Shown here piece by piece: positions 1-11,059 of a stretch of 64,000 bases of DNA. A program made the translations under genes and the position numbers. This stretch comes from Thuidium tamariscinum (Eukaryota; Streptophyta; Bryopsida; Hypnales; Thuidiaceae), in assembly GCA_947034885.2 (NCBI GenBank), contig OX344752.2:29928386-29992385 (forward strand), read 5' to 3'. Under the pieces are notes generated by a model. It was not told the origin of the DNA, did not search any database, and was given only the letters and a program-made list of their open reading frames with translations. The stretch's first letter is position 1, and the number at the start of each line of letters is the position of its first letter.

Positions 1-224
1 AATTTGTGCTTGAAAAATACAATGATAAACAAAGTGCAACAAGAATAATACATATGTTCTTGCAATTTCCCCATAAATCATTTTAAATCCAAAATTTGGA
101 AATGCTATAAATTTTTTGGTATACTTGTCATGGACATTTAACTCAAAATAGAAGCCCGAAAATGACTTAGGCTTGAAAACCATCCGCCTTTTCAAATGCA
201 CATTGATTGTACATGCTCTTTTTT

Positions 225-475
225 CATCTTTAAAGGAATGTAGAAATAGTGTGCATTTGAGGGGGTGGACAATTTTTAGAGTCCTATGCCATTTCAAAAC
301 TTTAAAATTTCATGACTAATTCCATAAAGCTCCAAAAGAACATGAAACAACTGGGGTTAGATGCCAATTTCACTTGTCTTTCAAGGAAAATTTACTAAAA
401 AATAATTCAAGAAGTTTCACCTCCCCAAAATTCAGTTTCAGCTCTTAGATGAGCACTTTATGGACCTCAAGTGTG
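225..475 (+). repeat. Dispersed repeat family G, copy 1
   Basis: This stretch, running from the 'gggggtggacaa' region to 'tttatggacctcaag', is alignable by eye with 44740-44970 in the same orientation and with 45445-45655 in reverse orientation. Shared blocks include 'ttcataactaatt', 'gaagctccaaaa' and 'cctccccaaaattcag'. At 44.7-45.7 kb the two copies are the arms of a foldback element, so this copy is probably one arm of a similar element whose rest lies outside the window or has decayed. Confidence 0.6.
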
Positions 476-479
476 TTTT

Positions 480-2900
480 TTTATTGAATTATTAGTTGGT
501 GGTATTAAGAATTTTTTTGATTAAAAATTAAAAGTATTGAAAAAAATATAGAAGATAAATTTAGAATTTGTTTGGTTTAGAGTAAAAAATAGAGAAAAGG
601 TATTAAGAAATTATTTGGTTGAAAATTAAAAATATTGGAAAAAATATAGAGAAAAAATATAGAATTTTAGGGTAAAAGATAGAGAAAATAACTAAATTCA
701 TGCTTGAAAAAAAACATTTAAAATGGGAATTGAAGAAAAAATAGATGGTAAAATTCACAAAATATTCCAAACATTCTATTCGGAACATTGCATTAGAGTT
801 AATCTTAAAGGAAACCTGGGTTTGATCAGGGTGTCAAAATGAGGTATAATTCTGAACAATAGAAAAGGAACACTCCACCAAACTTATTTGGTCTTTGAAC
901 TTCATCAGTTTTGGTGCACCAAGGAGTTTGGTCCTATGTTTTACCTGAACTCCAACTCCTGGTCCAGCATTCCACTCACTTTTCAATTAACTCTATTGTC
1001 CCTTGTCAAAGAAAAACAAAACGAAGCAAAGAAACTGTCCTTTTCGTTTACTTGATTTTTGAAAATAATTTTGAAAATAAAAAATGTGCCAGAATGACGG
1101 ATAATTGAATAATACAAAATTCGGGAAAGAACAAGGCAAAAAGTGCTGCTACCTTGTGAAATCTGAGAACTAGTATTAACTCATGTTGCCACGCCAATCA
1201 TTTATTAGACGCAGTTGACCCTAACTTTTCGTCACTTGTATCGACAAAAAAAACCATACTGCTAACAATAACTGAAAATTCCATTTCAGAGATGCTGAGC
1301 CAGTATTCCAGAAACCCACAAATGGAATGTCAACTTGTGGTTCTCAGGATAATACTGTAGCCGTGTAGCCTATCAATCCAGCCTTGAAAGCCTATTTCTG
1401 TTGTGTTTTAGGCTTCAAATTGAACCTTAGGGCGCACCAAACTCCCTTGGATTTAGCAAATTGATCAAATCTCCTTGTCTTCTTGCAAAACTTGGAGGGT
1501 AGATGCCAATCTTACTTCTTGACGGAGGATCAGATCATGATGACCTCTCTCTCTTGGATGAAGTTGTGACTGATGATCGAGTTTAAGGTTTCCAATGGCG
1601 GAATTCCTGACGACTTCGGTACTTTGCAGGGTGTAGGGCTCAGAGCTTTGACTGTGCTGATGATTTTTCTTCCAATTTTTGTTAAACTGGCAGACTTCGG
1701 CACACTTTCAGGACGCGCGACTGTCTGTTGATGCATTCCACAAATTTGGGTACTAGATAGAATCCCTTCATATTTAACGAGAATGACGTTACCAATTACA
1801 GATGCTTTCCTCAAAAATGCAAGCTTCATGTGCATGTATCTGTGCTTCAAACATTTGGCAATCAGTAATGAAAGTAGCATTTAACTCATCTGCCGACTAG
1901 ACTTGTCCTGCTGGTCTTGAATTAAAGCGGATCCAACAAATCGTAATTGAGCGCCGATTGAATTCACATGCCGAGTAGCAGGGTTTCAATGGTTCTCGTA
2001 ATCTGCCGGAAAAAAATGCGAGAAATTAATTCTCAGTTTCAGACTCAGGAGTGGACGCCTAGAAAGGAGTGAAGATGAACTAATCGGGATGGCCAATCAC
2101 ACCAATCTGATTAATTAATAAGTGGAGGAGATCGATGGAAATGGAATGAGACTAATGATGCGGAACATTTCAGTCCCGATATCAAGCTGCCATGTGCGCA
2201 TCCTCACCAGCATTGAAAGCTTTGTATTGTGCAATGCATCTGATTCCGCGATAAATGCTGAAACCTACTAGCTGATAAGTTTTTTCCAAACGTGAGCTGG
2301 CCGTGATGTTTATTGGAATATTCATTTCAATGTGAGCTGGCCGTGTGTTCTTTATTGGAATACTCATTCAATTCACTCATTCAAACAATGGATTGCGTTT
2401 CTGCAAGTCTGTTCTAAGAACTCCAAACATCAAGTGCAACAATCAGCAATTGTGGGGGGTAATGAGCGAAGACAACAAAAATGGTCATATTTGTAAATTG
2501 ACGAGTTTTTAGAGCGCCAAAAATCGTGACATTCCAGTGCAAGAGCTCTCAAAAACTAAGGAAAGGAGCAGATCTGAGCTTCGGCCCTTTTTTCTGCTTT
2601 TATTTTTCTCGGGTCCTAATCAACATCTGAGAATCGAAAGGTTCGTAAAGTTGATTCTTCCAGCTCTGGCTCAAGGCTTTCCCTGTCCTCATGCGGTCTT
2701 CGCACCAAACTTGTTAAATCCAATTCCGGGGGTTTAGTTTCGGGGTTTCCGTGAGCATACTTCAAATACAGGTAAATAACCACCAGACTGAAACAGACGT
2801 ATCAAACCACCGCTATGACATTCATCTCCCGATTCTGTAATTCATAAATGACGAATTGAAGCTGTGCGGTGTTTCCAATCCTATCACACATATTAAGCCC
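480..2900. other. AT-rich intergenic DNA, no supported gene
   Basis: Nothing here is convincing as a gene. The longest open frame (minus strand, about 1880-1530, 116 codons) has no recognisable domain and no obvious splice structure. The stretch around 840-1000 contains a 'caccaaggagtttgg' block that resembles the 'ggcaccaaactc' start of repeat J (5.9 and 57.5 kb). Two short copies of 'gtgagctggccgtg' lie about 45 bases apart near 2292-2345. Confidence 0.4.
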
Positions 2901-2924
2901 GGCCTTGTCACAGTGGATCAGAAT

Positions 2925-3143
2925 TTAAACATCCTCTGTCCCCATTCCCCTATTTGGGTAGAGGACCCGGAAGGAGACTCTTTGATGGTTTAGGAAGTAG
3001 TGCCTGAGCATCCTGTAGGTTCGACAGAATGGCCTTACGAAGAACCAGCAGAATGCAATTGCGACAAACACAAAGATGCTATAATAAATTAGACCCAGAG
3101 AACTTCTCCCATCCAATTCTGGCCACCACGTTGTATGCGACAT
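2925..3143 (-). CDS. Possible small single-pass membrane protein (72 codons)
   Basis: I do not recognise this ORF. The minus-strand frame starts at an ATG in an AATA-ATG context at 3143 and encodes 72 residues. It begins with a short polar N-terminus containing HTTWWPEL, then has a hydrophobic segment at about residues 16-37 (LIYYSIFVFVAIAFCWFFV), then an Arg-rich tail. About 80 bases upstream of the ATG lies a pyrimidine-rich leader, and about 110-120 bases upstream is a good TATA box (TATAAAAA on the minus strand, near 3255-3264). Promoter, leader and a membrane segment together make this better than a random ORF, but homology is unknown and the frame could be one exon of something larger. 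Confidence 0.35.
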   Translation of the reverse strand: MSHTTWWPELDGRSSLGLIYYSIFVFVAIAFCWFFVRPFCRTYRMLRHYFLNHQRVSFRVLYPNRGMGTEDV

Positions 3144-3254
3144 TATTGATGATTGAATTCTGTTGGATATGTGCAAGGAATCTAGAGGGAGAGATCGATT
3201 TAAGCTTTCATTGCCCTCTCTTTTGCATAAATTGGTTGTATGATGACTGATTTT

Positions 3255-3264
3255 GTTTTTATAT
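3255..3264 (-). promoter_or_regulatory. TATA-box candidate upstream of the 72-codon ORF
   Basis: The minus strand reads AATATAAAAACA here. It sits about 30 bases before a plausible transcription start and about 115 bases before the ATG at 3143. In AT-rich DNA such matches are common, so it is supported only by its spacing. Confidence 0.3.
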
Positions 3265-3802
3265 TCTGCTTGACTGTAGGGGAAGGTGGGAAGCTGAGCG
3301 CACATGGACTAAGAGTTGAATCACCAAGCAGATGAGAAGCGGAATCACCAAATAAGTTATCGCATTGCCGTGTCATTTTGTCAAGCGTCTAATTGAGGGT
3401 ACTGAAATGCCAACAGGTTTGAATGATTCAACCCTAGCCAAAGCTGCTTCATTTCCTGGCAGGTTGAGGCCCATGGTGTTCCAATTTTACATTAATTGTT
3501 TCAGGAGATCGGTCTATTTTTGCCCCTGGCTTCTTGTCATGCAGACTGTGATGTATTGTTTCCTTACCTCGTCGCAATTAATTTGTTTCGATTTGGGCCA
3601 AAAAAGTAACTTGGGCTTAGAACTGAGAGTATTACAATTTAGGTCATTGAAATATGAAACCTTATGTTCGTTAAAATGGTAACTTTCAGTATAATTGGCG
3701 CAGTTGGTCACCTGACTGCAACCCAGTTTGTAGGTCTGGTTTTCATTGCATTGGGCACTTGAAGAAAGTCCCTGTTTTTAGAGTTCTTGGGCACTTGCAA
3801 CT

Positions 3803-4577
3803 TCACAAGTTTTTGCCTCTGAAGTACGCCATTTTCACGAATCTGACCGTTTGAGATTCTGCTAGAACGATGAATTCATGCCACCTAGAGGCTGAGCCAT
3901 GTTGTGTTAAACTGGCAGCAATTTGCTTGATAAAGGTGGTAGCAATTCTTATGAAGCGACGGAACCTTTCGTTAGCAAACCCTCTGTGCACAGTGAAAAA
4001 TCGTAACTGAAGGAAACTACCCCATTCCAATCCAAACTCTGGCTTGGTAGAAGCCCTACAATAGCTATTTTTTTTTTGACACAGATGGGCATGCCCATGG
4101 GCTGAAATGGGATGCCTAAGACATCTTTCTATTAATGTCAAAAATTCACATGAAATCTGAAAATTATTTTTTGCAATTGTATCATTGTTTCTTATTGCTT
4201 GTCTACCACTGATATTTATTCCCACAATTTCTGGATAGCAATACCATATTACGCGAGTCATTCTACTTGTAATGCGGGTAGTAAACCTTACGCTCTGAAG
4301 AATATCACTTCCAAGCTATGGCTTGTGAGGCCTCTCTGTTTGCAGGACAGTTGCAGACGTATCCAGTAAGGTCAAGATGGTGCTACACAGTTACGAGGCG
4401 TTGAAAGAGTCTGAAACCATTTGTTAGGAAGTTGTGAATGACGTTGTGTGAAAATTGGTAACAGAAACCAAATTCTTGCCCGAGATGAACCAGTGCAGAA
4501 GCTAAGTATGTGATGGAAAGATTGTTGGTTGTGCTAGGTTGCAGGTATGACCACGACAGCGAGAGATCTGCAATCAA
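3803..4577 (-). other. Coding-like patch, minus strand, unidentified
   Basis: Two adjacent minus-strand open stretches lie here: a 152-codon frame ending at 3803 and a 64-codon frame ending at 4383. The first ends with a protein-like amphipathic tract (FRRFIRIATTFIKQIAASL, followed by VRFVKMAYFRGKNL). The second contains EFGFCYQFSHNVIHNFLTNG. Base composition is less AT-biased than the surroundings. No family was recognised and I could not join the parts by consistent splice sites. It may be a decayed gene or one terminal exon. Confidence 0.2.
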
Positions 4578-4959
4578 AATGAGAGTAAACGAGGTTCAAA
4601 ATTGAGGATATTTCCCAACACAATCAGTGAACAACTGATGGACTCACACCATCTGGCAACAAAGATCTGAAAAGAGTGACCAGTCCTCAGAATTACGACT
4701 AATCTACGGGTAATCTTTGATTAGAAATCACAGATCAGAACAACGCGATGAGGGTCAAATAGCATCATCTGTACGTAAATGAGGAGCCATGGAATCGATA
4801 TGAGATTTCAGACATCTACAATGCTTATAGATTTGGAAAATCTATGATAGATTTAGATTTTTGACCACATAGTTTGAATTGTAAAAAGTGTCAAACTAGT
4901 GGAGTACCACCATTTTAACAAAAACTTGCCATGAATAGGCAAGTGTGACATTAAATTGG

Positions 4960-5873
4960 ATTTATTTTTGGATAGTTGATTTTTTTAAATTATGAAAAAA
5001 TCTAAAATGGTGTATAACAATCATAACTCACAAGTACTTTTCTTGAAAATCTTGAGTCATTTAGAGCCAAAATACAAAAATCATGGCCAAAAACTAAATC
5101 AACATATTTCGTGTGATGCAAAATATTACAAGTGGGGTGAATTCACAAAACACTTGTACTATTTGTTGCGTTTTGCTGATTTTCTTTGGGAGTACTTTTA
5201 AATTAGATAAATTATTTTTAAATTAAAAAAAAATATGATTAATGTAAAAACCTTTAAGATGAAGAAAACCACCGAAGGAAATTTGTTAAAAAAATCTCTA
5301 AGTAGGAGAATTTGAGATTTGCTAAACCTCAAGAAAATACATACTTTGATGTTTTAATTAGTAAAAAATAGGAATATTTTTTTAAAAATAAAATAAAAAT
5401 TGGCCGTTTGCAAAAACTTTATGAAGATGGTTATTCATCAAAAAAATCACCAAAATCACTTTTTACATGTTTCCAAAAAAACATAGAAGGAGGTCCACTT
5501 TATAGACTTGTACACCACACAAAAATAACTTTTTCAAAAATCCCTTTTGCAGAAAGCTAGAAGTCTAATAGAAGACCAATTCATCCAAATTTGAGCTCAA
5601 AATCATGAAAAAAAGGTACTCCTTAGTGACTAAAAACCCCTAAATTGCCAAATGTGACATTCAATCACTAGTACTATTTTAATCTTCAAATATTTTTGAA
5701 AATTATGAAAAAATTACATAAGGTGTATGATAGTCATCAATACCTTCCCTTCGAATTTTGAGTCATTTCGAGTCAAAACACAAAAGTTATGGCCAAAAAA
5801 CAGATCAGCACATGCCGTGTGACAGAAAATAGTACAAATGTTTCGTGAATTCACCCAGTGTTTCTTGCAATCA
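4960..5873. repeat. Diverged direct repeat pair (family K)
   Basis: The block at about 4960-5190 recurs in the same direction at about 5672-5873. Both read through 'gaaaaa(a)t...tgtat(a/g)a', 'ttgagtcattt(a/c)gag', 'atggccaaaaa', 'cgtgtgatgc/cgtgtgaca' and 'gtgaattcac'. The second copy ends with 'cagtgtttcttgcaatcat', close to the terminal motif of family B elements (9.6, 18.6 and 61.4 kb), suggesting an old member or relative of that group. Confidence 0.5.
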
Positions 5874-5914
5874 TCTTATAAAATTTGTCCTATACTTATA
5901 AATAGGTTTCAAAA

Positions 5915-6062
5915 GAAGATATAACTAAGAATAGTAGAAAACAAGTATGGCACCAAATTCCATCAAACCTTAGTTTTGTTACTCCAAGGAATTTTATCTT
6001 GTCTTTTTCCCAAACTCCAGCTCCCCTAATCCCACAATGCTCCCACTTTACGATTTCCTCTC
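5915..6062 (+). repeat. Repeat J, copy 1 (truncated)
   Basis: The block runs from 'agaatagtagaaaacaag' through 'ggcaccaaatt' to 'cccactttacgatt' and matches the start of the copy at 57484-57765 with substitutions. A third copy, lacking this first part, is at 52754-52975. The parent element type is unknown. Confidence 0.5.
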
Positions 6063-7640
6063 TTAGGTTCACAATTCTTTCTATTCCAAAGGAATGGGCA
6101 ATGGGCCGATCCCGTGATGTTCGGTGACCGATACCGTCCACTCAGCACCGTGATGAAGGGAAGCGACAGAAAACTTGCGGGGCCGGCACTTGCGGAAGTA
6201 AATTAAGTTTAGATTGGGACCGATGCCCGGATCGATGAGCGGTGCAGCGGTGCCTCCTGATGAAGGCAAATTAAATTCACGACATGATTCTCTTGTGCCG
6301 CTGTCCAGTGACAACAACGAGTTGGGGCCCTCTTCAATTCCATACTTCTAAAACGGCATCGATCAAGGACATGAGGTTGAGCCCTGGGCCATGTCTTGGC
6401 ACGTTCCAATTTTCGCAGTATTCCTGTCGAATTTTAAACTCCCGGCCCTGGCATGGGAGTACATGATATTGGTATATACTGTACAGTACTTCTCCACAGT
6501 ATGGGACATGATCGATCACCGCTTGCCGCCCTAGACTGGGCAGCTCACAATGTTCGGAGAGAATCACCGGCTAGCCGGCGCGGTGGAACTGGGAAAACAT
6601 GCATTCGGTTGCAACAGTTTGAAAACATCAGAAGAAACCCAGTGTACAAATCTTTAATAGTGTGAATGATTAATTTGGAGTAAAGAAATAGAGGAAAATT
6701 AATTATCCGGACTTGGTTCAATACGCTCCAATCGAACCCCACGCAGCTGCTAATTCTAACTTATCAACAACTCCCGAACTTCCATTGCCAAATTCTTCTG
6801 CACCTTGGTGGCGAATCCGATCCCCAGAACCGAGGGCTCGCTTTGGACGTGACTGGGTTTGCGTCCAGCACTCCGGCCGCCGTTACTCGGGTGATGCAAT
6901 CGACCAGCAAATCTGCAATTGATTGGATTTCCACTTCCCACGGAAACATATTCTATTGTTTGTGCAGATAGAAACGAAGAGGGGCATCAAACACGAGGCC
7001 TGGCAGCAGCCACATAATTTGATGGATTCAATTGTGCAGGAAATATAATGGTACGGTTTCACGGCCGCACAGGAATTGTCCGCGTGCCAGACGGTCACTC
7101 GATCCAAGGCGTGCCGGGCTCCAAGCTAGGCAAGCACGCGCGCAGAGATCTTGGATGCTGCAAGAAAAGGGACTTCACTACTGCAGGTAGCGATCGAAAG
7201 AGTTCCAAGGACTTCCAACAAGTTTCGGTTCCTCACTCCCTCGGGAGCCGGACTCAATTGTACTGCTCCAGACCTTTATTTTCAGGTTGAAATGGAATCG
7301 ATCGTCACAACGTACTGAATTCACTTTCATTTCCAATGGGCAGGAAAAAATGACGATAGCTCCATTGCAAGATTCTGCTGCAGACGCAATATATATTCTA
7401 GATCGAGTACAGTGACTAAGTTACCGGTCCAAATGCATGATCTGCTTCAATTCTCGGACCTTGTGCTGGTCCTTGTTCTCTGCAAAATATGGACATCGAC
7501 ATCGACCAGTGTGATCGTCGAATGATTTGTACAAAGGTACAGTATCTGCGTAAAACTCTTGTTGTCTTGTTCCAGCACCATTCATGCAGCTCCAGTTGGA
7601 TTGGGATAACAAGCTTTTCCAGGACAAAATTTGACCCTCT
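6000..7640 (-). pseudogene. Higher-GC patch with exon-like fragments, unidentified
   Basis: Base composition rises sharply compared with the flanks. On the minus strand several stretches read like protein but in different frames: one at about 7500-7430 containing KDQHKVRELKQIMHLD just before a GTAAC donor-like site, one near 7115-7070 (ALDRVTVWHADNSC), and one near 6930-6760 where IADLLVDCITRVTAAGVLD in one frame is followed by GIGFATKVQKNLAMEVREL in another before a stop. I could not build a phase-consistent exon chain, so frameshifts or wrong exon limits are likely. Family unknown; a decayed gene is my best reading. Confidence 0.22.
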
Positions 7641-8040
7641 GTCGTCTTAGGTGAACAACAATATGAGTTTATTGATAACTTAGTAAGGAAATTAAACCAA
7701 GAAAACCTGTGGAATCAACAATAGGCAACCAAAATTCGAAATTCAAATTAAATTTTAAAGTAAAATAATAAAATAACATTCAGACCCCACATCCAACCAG
7801 TTGGACAAGGAGGGGCCATCCGACCTTTCCAACAAAGAAGGGGTCCAACAAGTCAGACCCGCTTTAAATCTTTTATCAAATCCAAACCACATTGCGCACT
7901 GGGAATGTGGTTGTAGATAGGATTTGATAATTCAAGTTCCGAAACCATGAGAATCAATAGTCTCTATCCAAAAGACAACCAACAAACCATCTTTCAATTT
8001 GATACAACTTTTAATTTGTCCAAGACTAAGGCCTTTTTTC

Positions 8041-8331
8041 CATGGTTATCATATTGGACGGAATATCACTGTTCATGGACAGAATCGGACAAGTTAGGGT
8101 TGAGCGGCTGCGAACTTCAAATGGCTATAACTTTTGCAAAAAATCTTCAAATCGGACAAATAAGATGTTTTTTGGCATCTACATTTTTTGTAGATGCCAA
8201 AAAACATCTTATTTATCCAATTTGAAGACTTTTTGCAAAAGTTATAGCCGTTTGAAGTTCGCAGCCGCTTAACCCTAACTTGTTTGATTCTGCCCGTGAA
8301 CAGTGATATTCCGTCCAATATGACAACCATG
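8041..8331. repeat. Near-perfect hairpin, two 142-bp arms with a 7-base loop
   Basis: The left arm (8041-8182) and right arm (8190-8331) are equal in length and are inverted copies with only a few substitutions and no indel that I can see. The loop is 7 bases, A plus six T. The arms start and end with CATGGTT/AACCATG-type sequence. The arms include 'ggctataacttttgcaaaa', a phrase typical of the other repeats in this window, which points to a foldback element. The transcript would fold into a ~140-bp stem. Confidence 0.85.
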
Positions 8332-9505
8332 CTTTTTTCTACAAAAAACACTTGAAACTGCCATTTCTTTAGAAAAGAGTGAAAAAATTTGAAAATTGTT
8401 TTTTATACATCTAACCATAGGATCTTACACCTAACTAGTATGAAATATGTGAAAAAAAATTCAAAATTTTTGATCGCACAAATTGCAAGATATCTACATT
8501 TGAAGTGGAAAAAAAAACAAGGTTTTCAAGACTAACATTTGGGATTGGATTATTTGACTTTGAACCTTCTTAACTTAAATTTCTTGCACTACAAAGTTTT
8601 GAGCTTTAGATATTTATGGTGTAAAATTTATTTGAGGGTTTAGGAAAAAAAAGACAATACAAAAAAAAACTTAATTTTTATTCTTTAAAAAATTGTCAAG
8701 TAGAAGTAGGTACAAAATAGAAGGAAAATCTAAAGTATCAATCTCTAAAATGGAAGTAAAATGCACTAATCCCAATGGTGAGATTGTTATATAGGAAAAA
8801 AAAAATATTTGTGATTTTTTTTTAATTGTAAAAATTACATTTTGAAATGAAATCTACAAGTTATTTTTTCAAAAAGACTCAGGGGTGCACTATTTGGGAA
8901 GTTTATTGATCACCTGCGAACAAGCCCCTATTATTTAGAGGCTATGTAGGTGATTTTTTGGAATTTATGGGGGGCTTATTAGCCTAAATTTCTAAAGGGT
9001 TCTTATTTCATTTACCCTATCTTTTAGTTAAAAGAATTTTAAATGCCTTTTTTTTATACACTATGTTCATTATAAATACAACATAGCAAAAAGTCGTACA
9101 AACAATTGACATACCAATAATTACAGTAAGCATCTGAATTAGTTGCCTAGTTCTTGTAAACCCTAAACCAAATTCAAACACAAATTTGAAATCTCTTGAG
9201 CGAATCTGAAAAACCTTTGCCATCATAAATCGGAACCCTAATGCTCAAAAAACTTCACTAAACTCCAATTGGCTACTCACCTTGCCACTCAGTCACTAAT
9301 TGAACTAACAAAAGTGCCTAGCTAGCGATAATATCATTCATTCATGGATTCATTCATCCAAATTTAAATTTTCCTTTACAACAAGTAGATAGGATTTTAG
9401 TCAACCCTTAGTAAACCATAGATTCTTACACTTTTATGAATTCAGTGTACAACTCATGGATTTATACAATACTAAGTATAGTACTATGGAAAGTTCAAGT
9501 TTTTG
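8332..9505. other. AT-rich repeat-derived DNA
   Basis: No gene seen. The part from about 8345 to 8600 ('ctgccatttcttt...', 'taggatcttacacc...', 'gcaagatatc') resembles the left half of the dispersed family F repeats near 59.9 and 63.3 kb. Poly-A/poly-T runs are frequent. Confidence 0.35.
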
Positions 9506-9513
9506 GAAAGAAA

Positions 9514-10545
9514 CTAGGGGAGGACACTTCCCATTTTTTAATAACCTACGTGCGGCGGAAGATAGGGTACATTTGGGTGATTGCAAGAAAGACCGGTACT
9601 ATTTTGCGTCACACTTTGAATGACAGTGTTATTGATTATAACTTTTAAAGTATGAACCATATTAACTTGAAATTTTGACTAAAGATTTCTGACATGACAA
9701 CAATCAAATTCCTTATTTTTCGGAAATTTTCAAAAATTATTTTATAATTAAATTTCAATTAAGCTAATTTGTCACACTTTGCGGTATAGGGGGTTTTAGT
9801 ATTGGGGAGCATCCAAAATTAATAATCTAAAGCTGAAATTTCTGTGGCCTATTTCCATACTAGACATGCATGTTTCTACCAAAGGAAATCTTAAAAATCA
9901 TTATTCTCTTTCCTCTACATATGCGCAAACAGGCCTCCCTTGTGTGCATACTTTTGAACATTTGAGATGGTTTTGAGATCATTCTTTTGGTGAAATCTCT
10001 TCATCATAAAGTTCTCCCCAATTGCCAATTTTTAGTTATTTTTAAAATTCTTTTTTCTATTTTTTACAAATTAAAATGTCAAAGTAGCTATTTTCATGAA
10101 AATTTGGACTTTTCTAGTTTTCCTACTTAGAGAATTTTCCTACACTTTTCCTTCCTAGGGTACCTTCTTCTTAGGGGTATATACCTAAAACATATTTTTT
10201 ACATTTAAAAAAAATTATTTTTCTAATTATACAGTACTCCCGAAAATTTCAGTAGTACTGTGGAAAACGCTACATAAATCAGTCGGTCTTTCTTGCAATG
10301 ACCCATTTAAATAATCTTGGGTAAAATTTATAAGAAATTTATATATAAAATAGGGGACATTAAAAAGGCAAAGTGTTTTAAAAATAAAATAGGGATGATA
10401 ATATGGCTGATTTTTCCGCTTTATGGTAAAATAGGGGCTCTTTTAATGTTGCCAAGTAATGATTACAAGTAATTGATAGCCCCCCTAAAAATACCCCACC
10501 GCCGCACATGGGTCCCCCAAATACACAAGAAGTGTCCTCCTCGGG
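9514..10545 (+). mobile_element. Family A short DNA element (8-bp target duplication), copy 1, interrupted by family B copy 1
   Basis: The ends are CTAGGGGAGGACACTTC on the left and the inverted form ending GAAGTGTCCTCCTCGGG on the right. The flanks are GAAAGAAA (9506-9513) and GAAGGAAA (10546-10553), an 8-bp target duplication with one mismatch. Removing the nested family B element and one copy of its 4-bp duplication leaves 298 bp, close to the 307-bp intact copy at 13223. It is too short to code for a transposase. An 8-bp duplication fits hAT-type non-autonomous elements, but the terminal bases are not the classic ones, so the superfamily is tentative. Confidence 0.8.
9575..10304 (+). mobile_element. 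Family B short DNA element (4-bp target duplication), copy 1, nested in family A
   Basis: The left end is GGGTGATTGCAAGAAAG and the right end is the inverted CTTTCTTGCAATGACCC. It is flanked on both sides by ATTT (9571-9574 and 10305-10308). The empty site is visible in family A copy 2, which reads GGTACCTTTAAATAATC where this copy reads GGTACATTT, the element, then ATTTAAATAATC. Size 730 bp, no coding capacity. The interior around 9800-10020 resembles the DNA at 12830-13080. The superfamily is not clear from a 4-bp duplication alone. Confidence 0.85.
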
Positions 10546-10734
10546 GAAGGAAATTTTGGTGGGGCTACTTTAGAAAAAAGAAAATTGATAAAATTTTGTA
10601 TTTTTGTATACCCTTCATTATTTCTAAAGTCTAGAAGCCCAATATATGGATGCTAATTTACTTTGAATAATTGTATAAAATTTAGGTCAAAGGCAATTAA
10701 AATTACCCTTCATTAGTTTTCACATCAATATCAA

Positions 10735-11055
10735 AGAAACGGGGAGTGCAGTCAGTGCATCCCCAGGCAAGAAGACAATTAAATTGCGTAAAAACCAAAA
10801 TTTTCTATAATTTCTCACAACAAATCCAAATAGAATGAATCAAAGCTTTCTATATAGACAAAAATATATTCTATGAGAATTTTTTTTAAATCAAATTTTT
10901 GGTTGACCCCTCTCCCTTGTTTTGAATTTATTTAGGTATAACTTTTGTTTAAAAGCACCACTTGAAAAAAAATTATATTCTGACAAAGATAATCATTTAT
11001 TCTATTTCAAAAAATCAAGACAGAAATTGAAACCATAGGTACCTACCCAAAATCT
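10735..11055 (-). repeat. Repeat family I, copy 1
   Basis: The reverse complement of this block aligns with 16575-16900: both contain 'gggtaggtacctatg', 'ttgattcattc(c/t)atttgga' and a run of 'attattt' interior. Origin unknown. Confidence 0.5.
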
Positions 11056-11059
11056 CATT

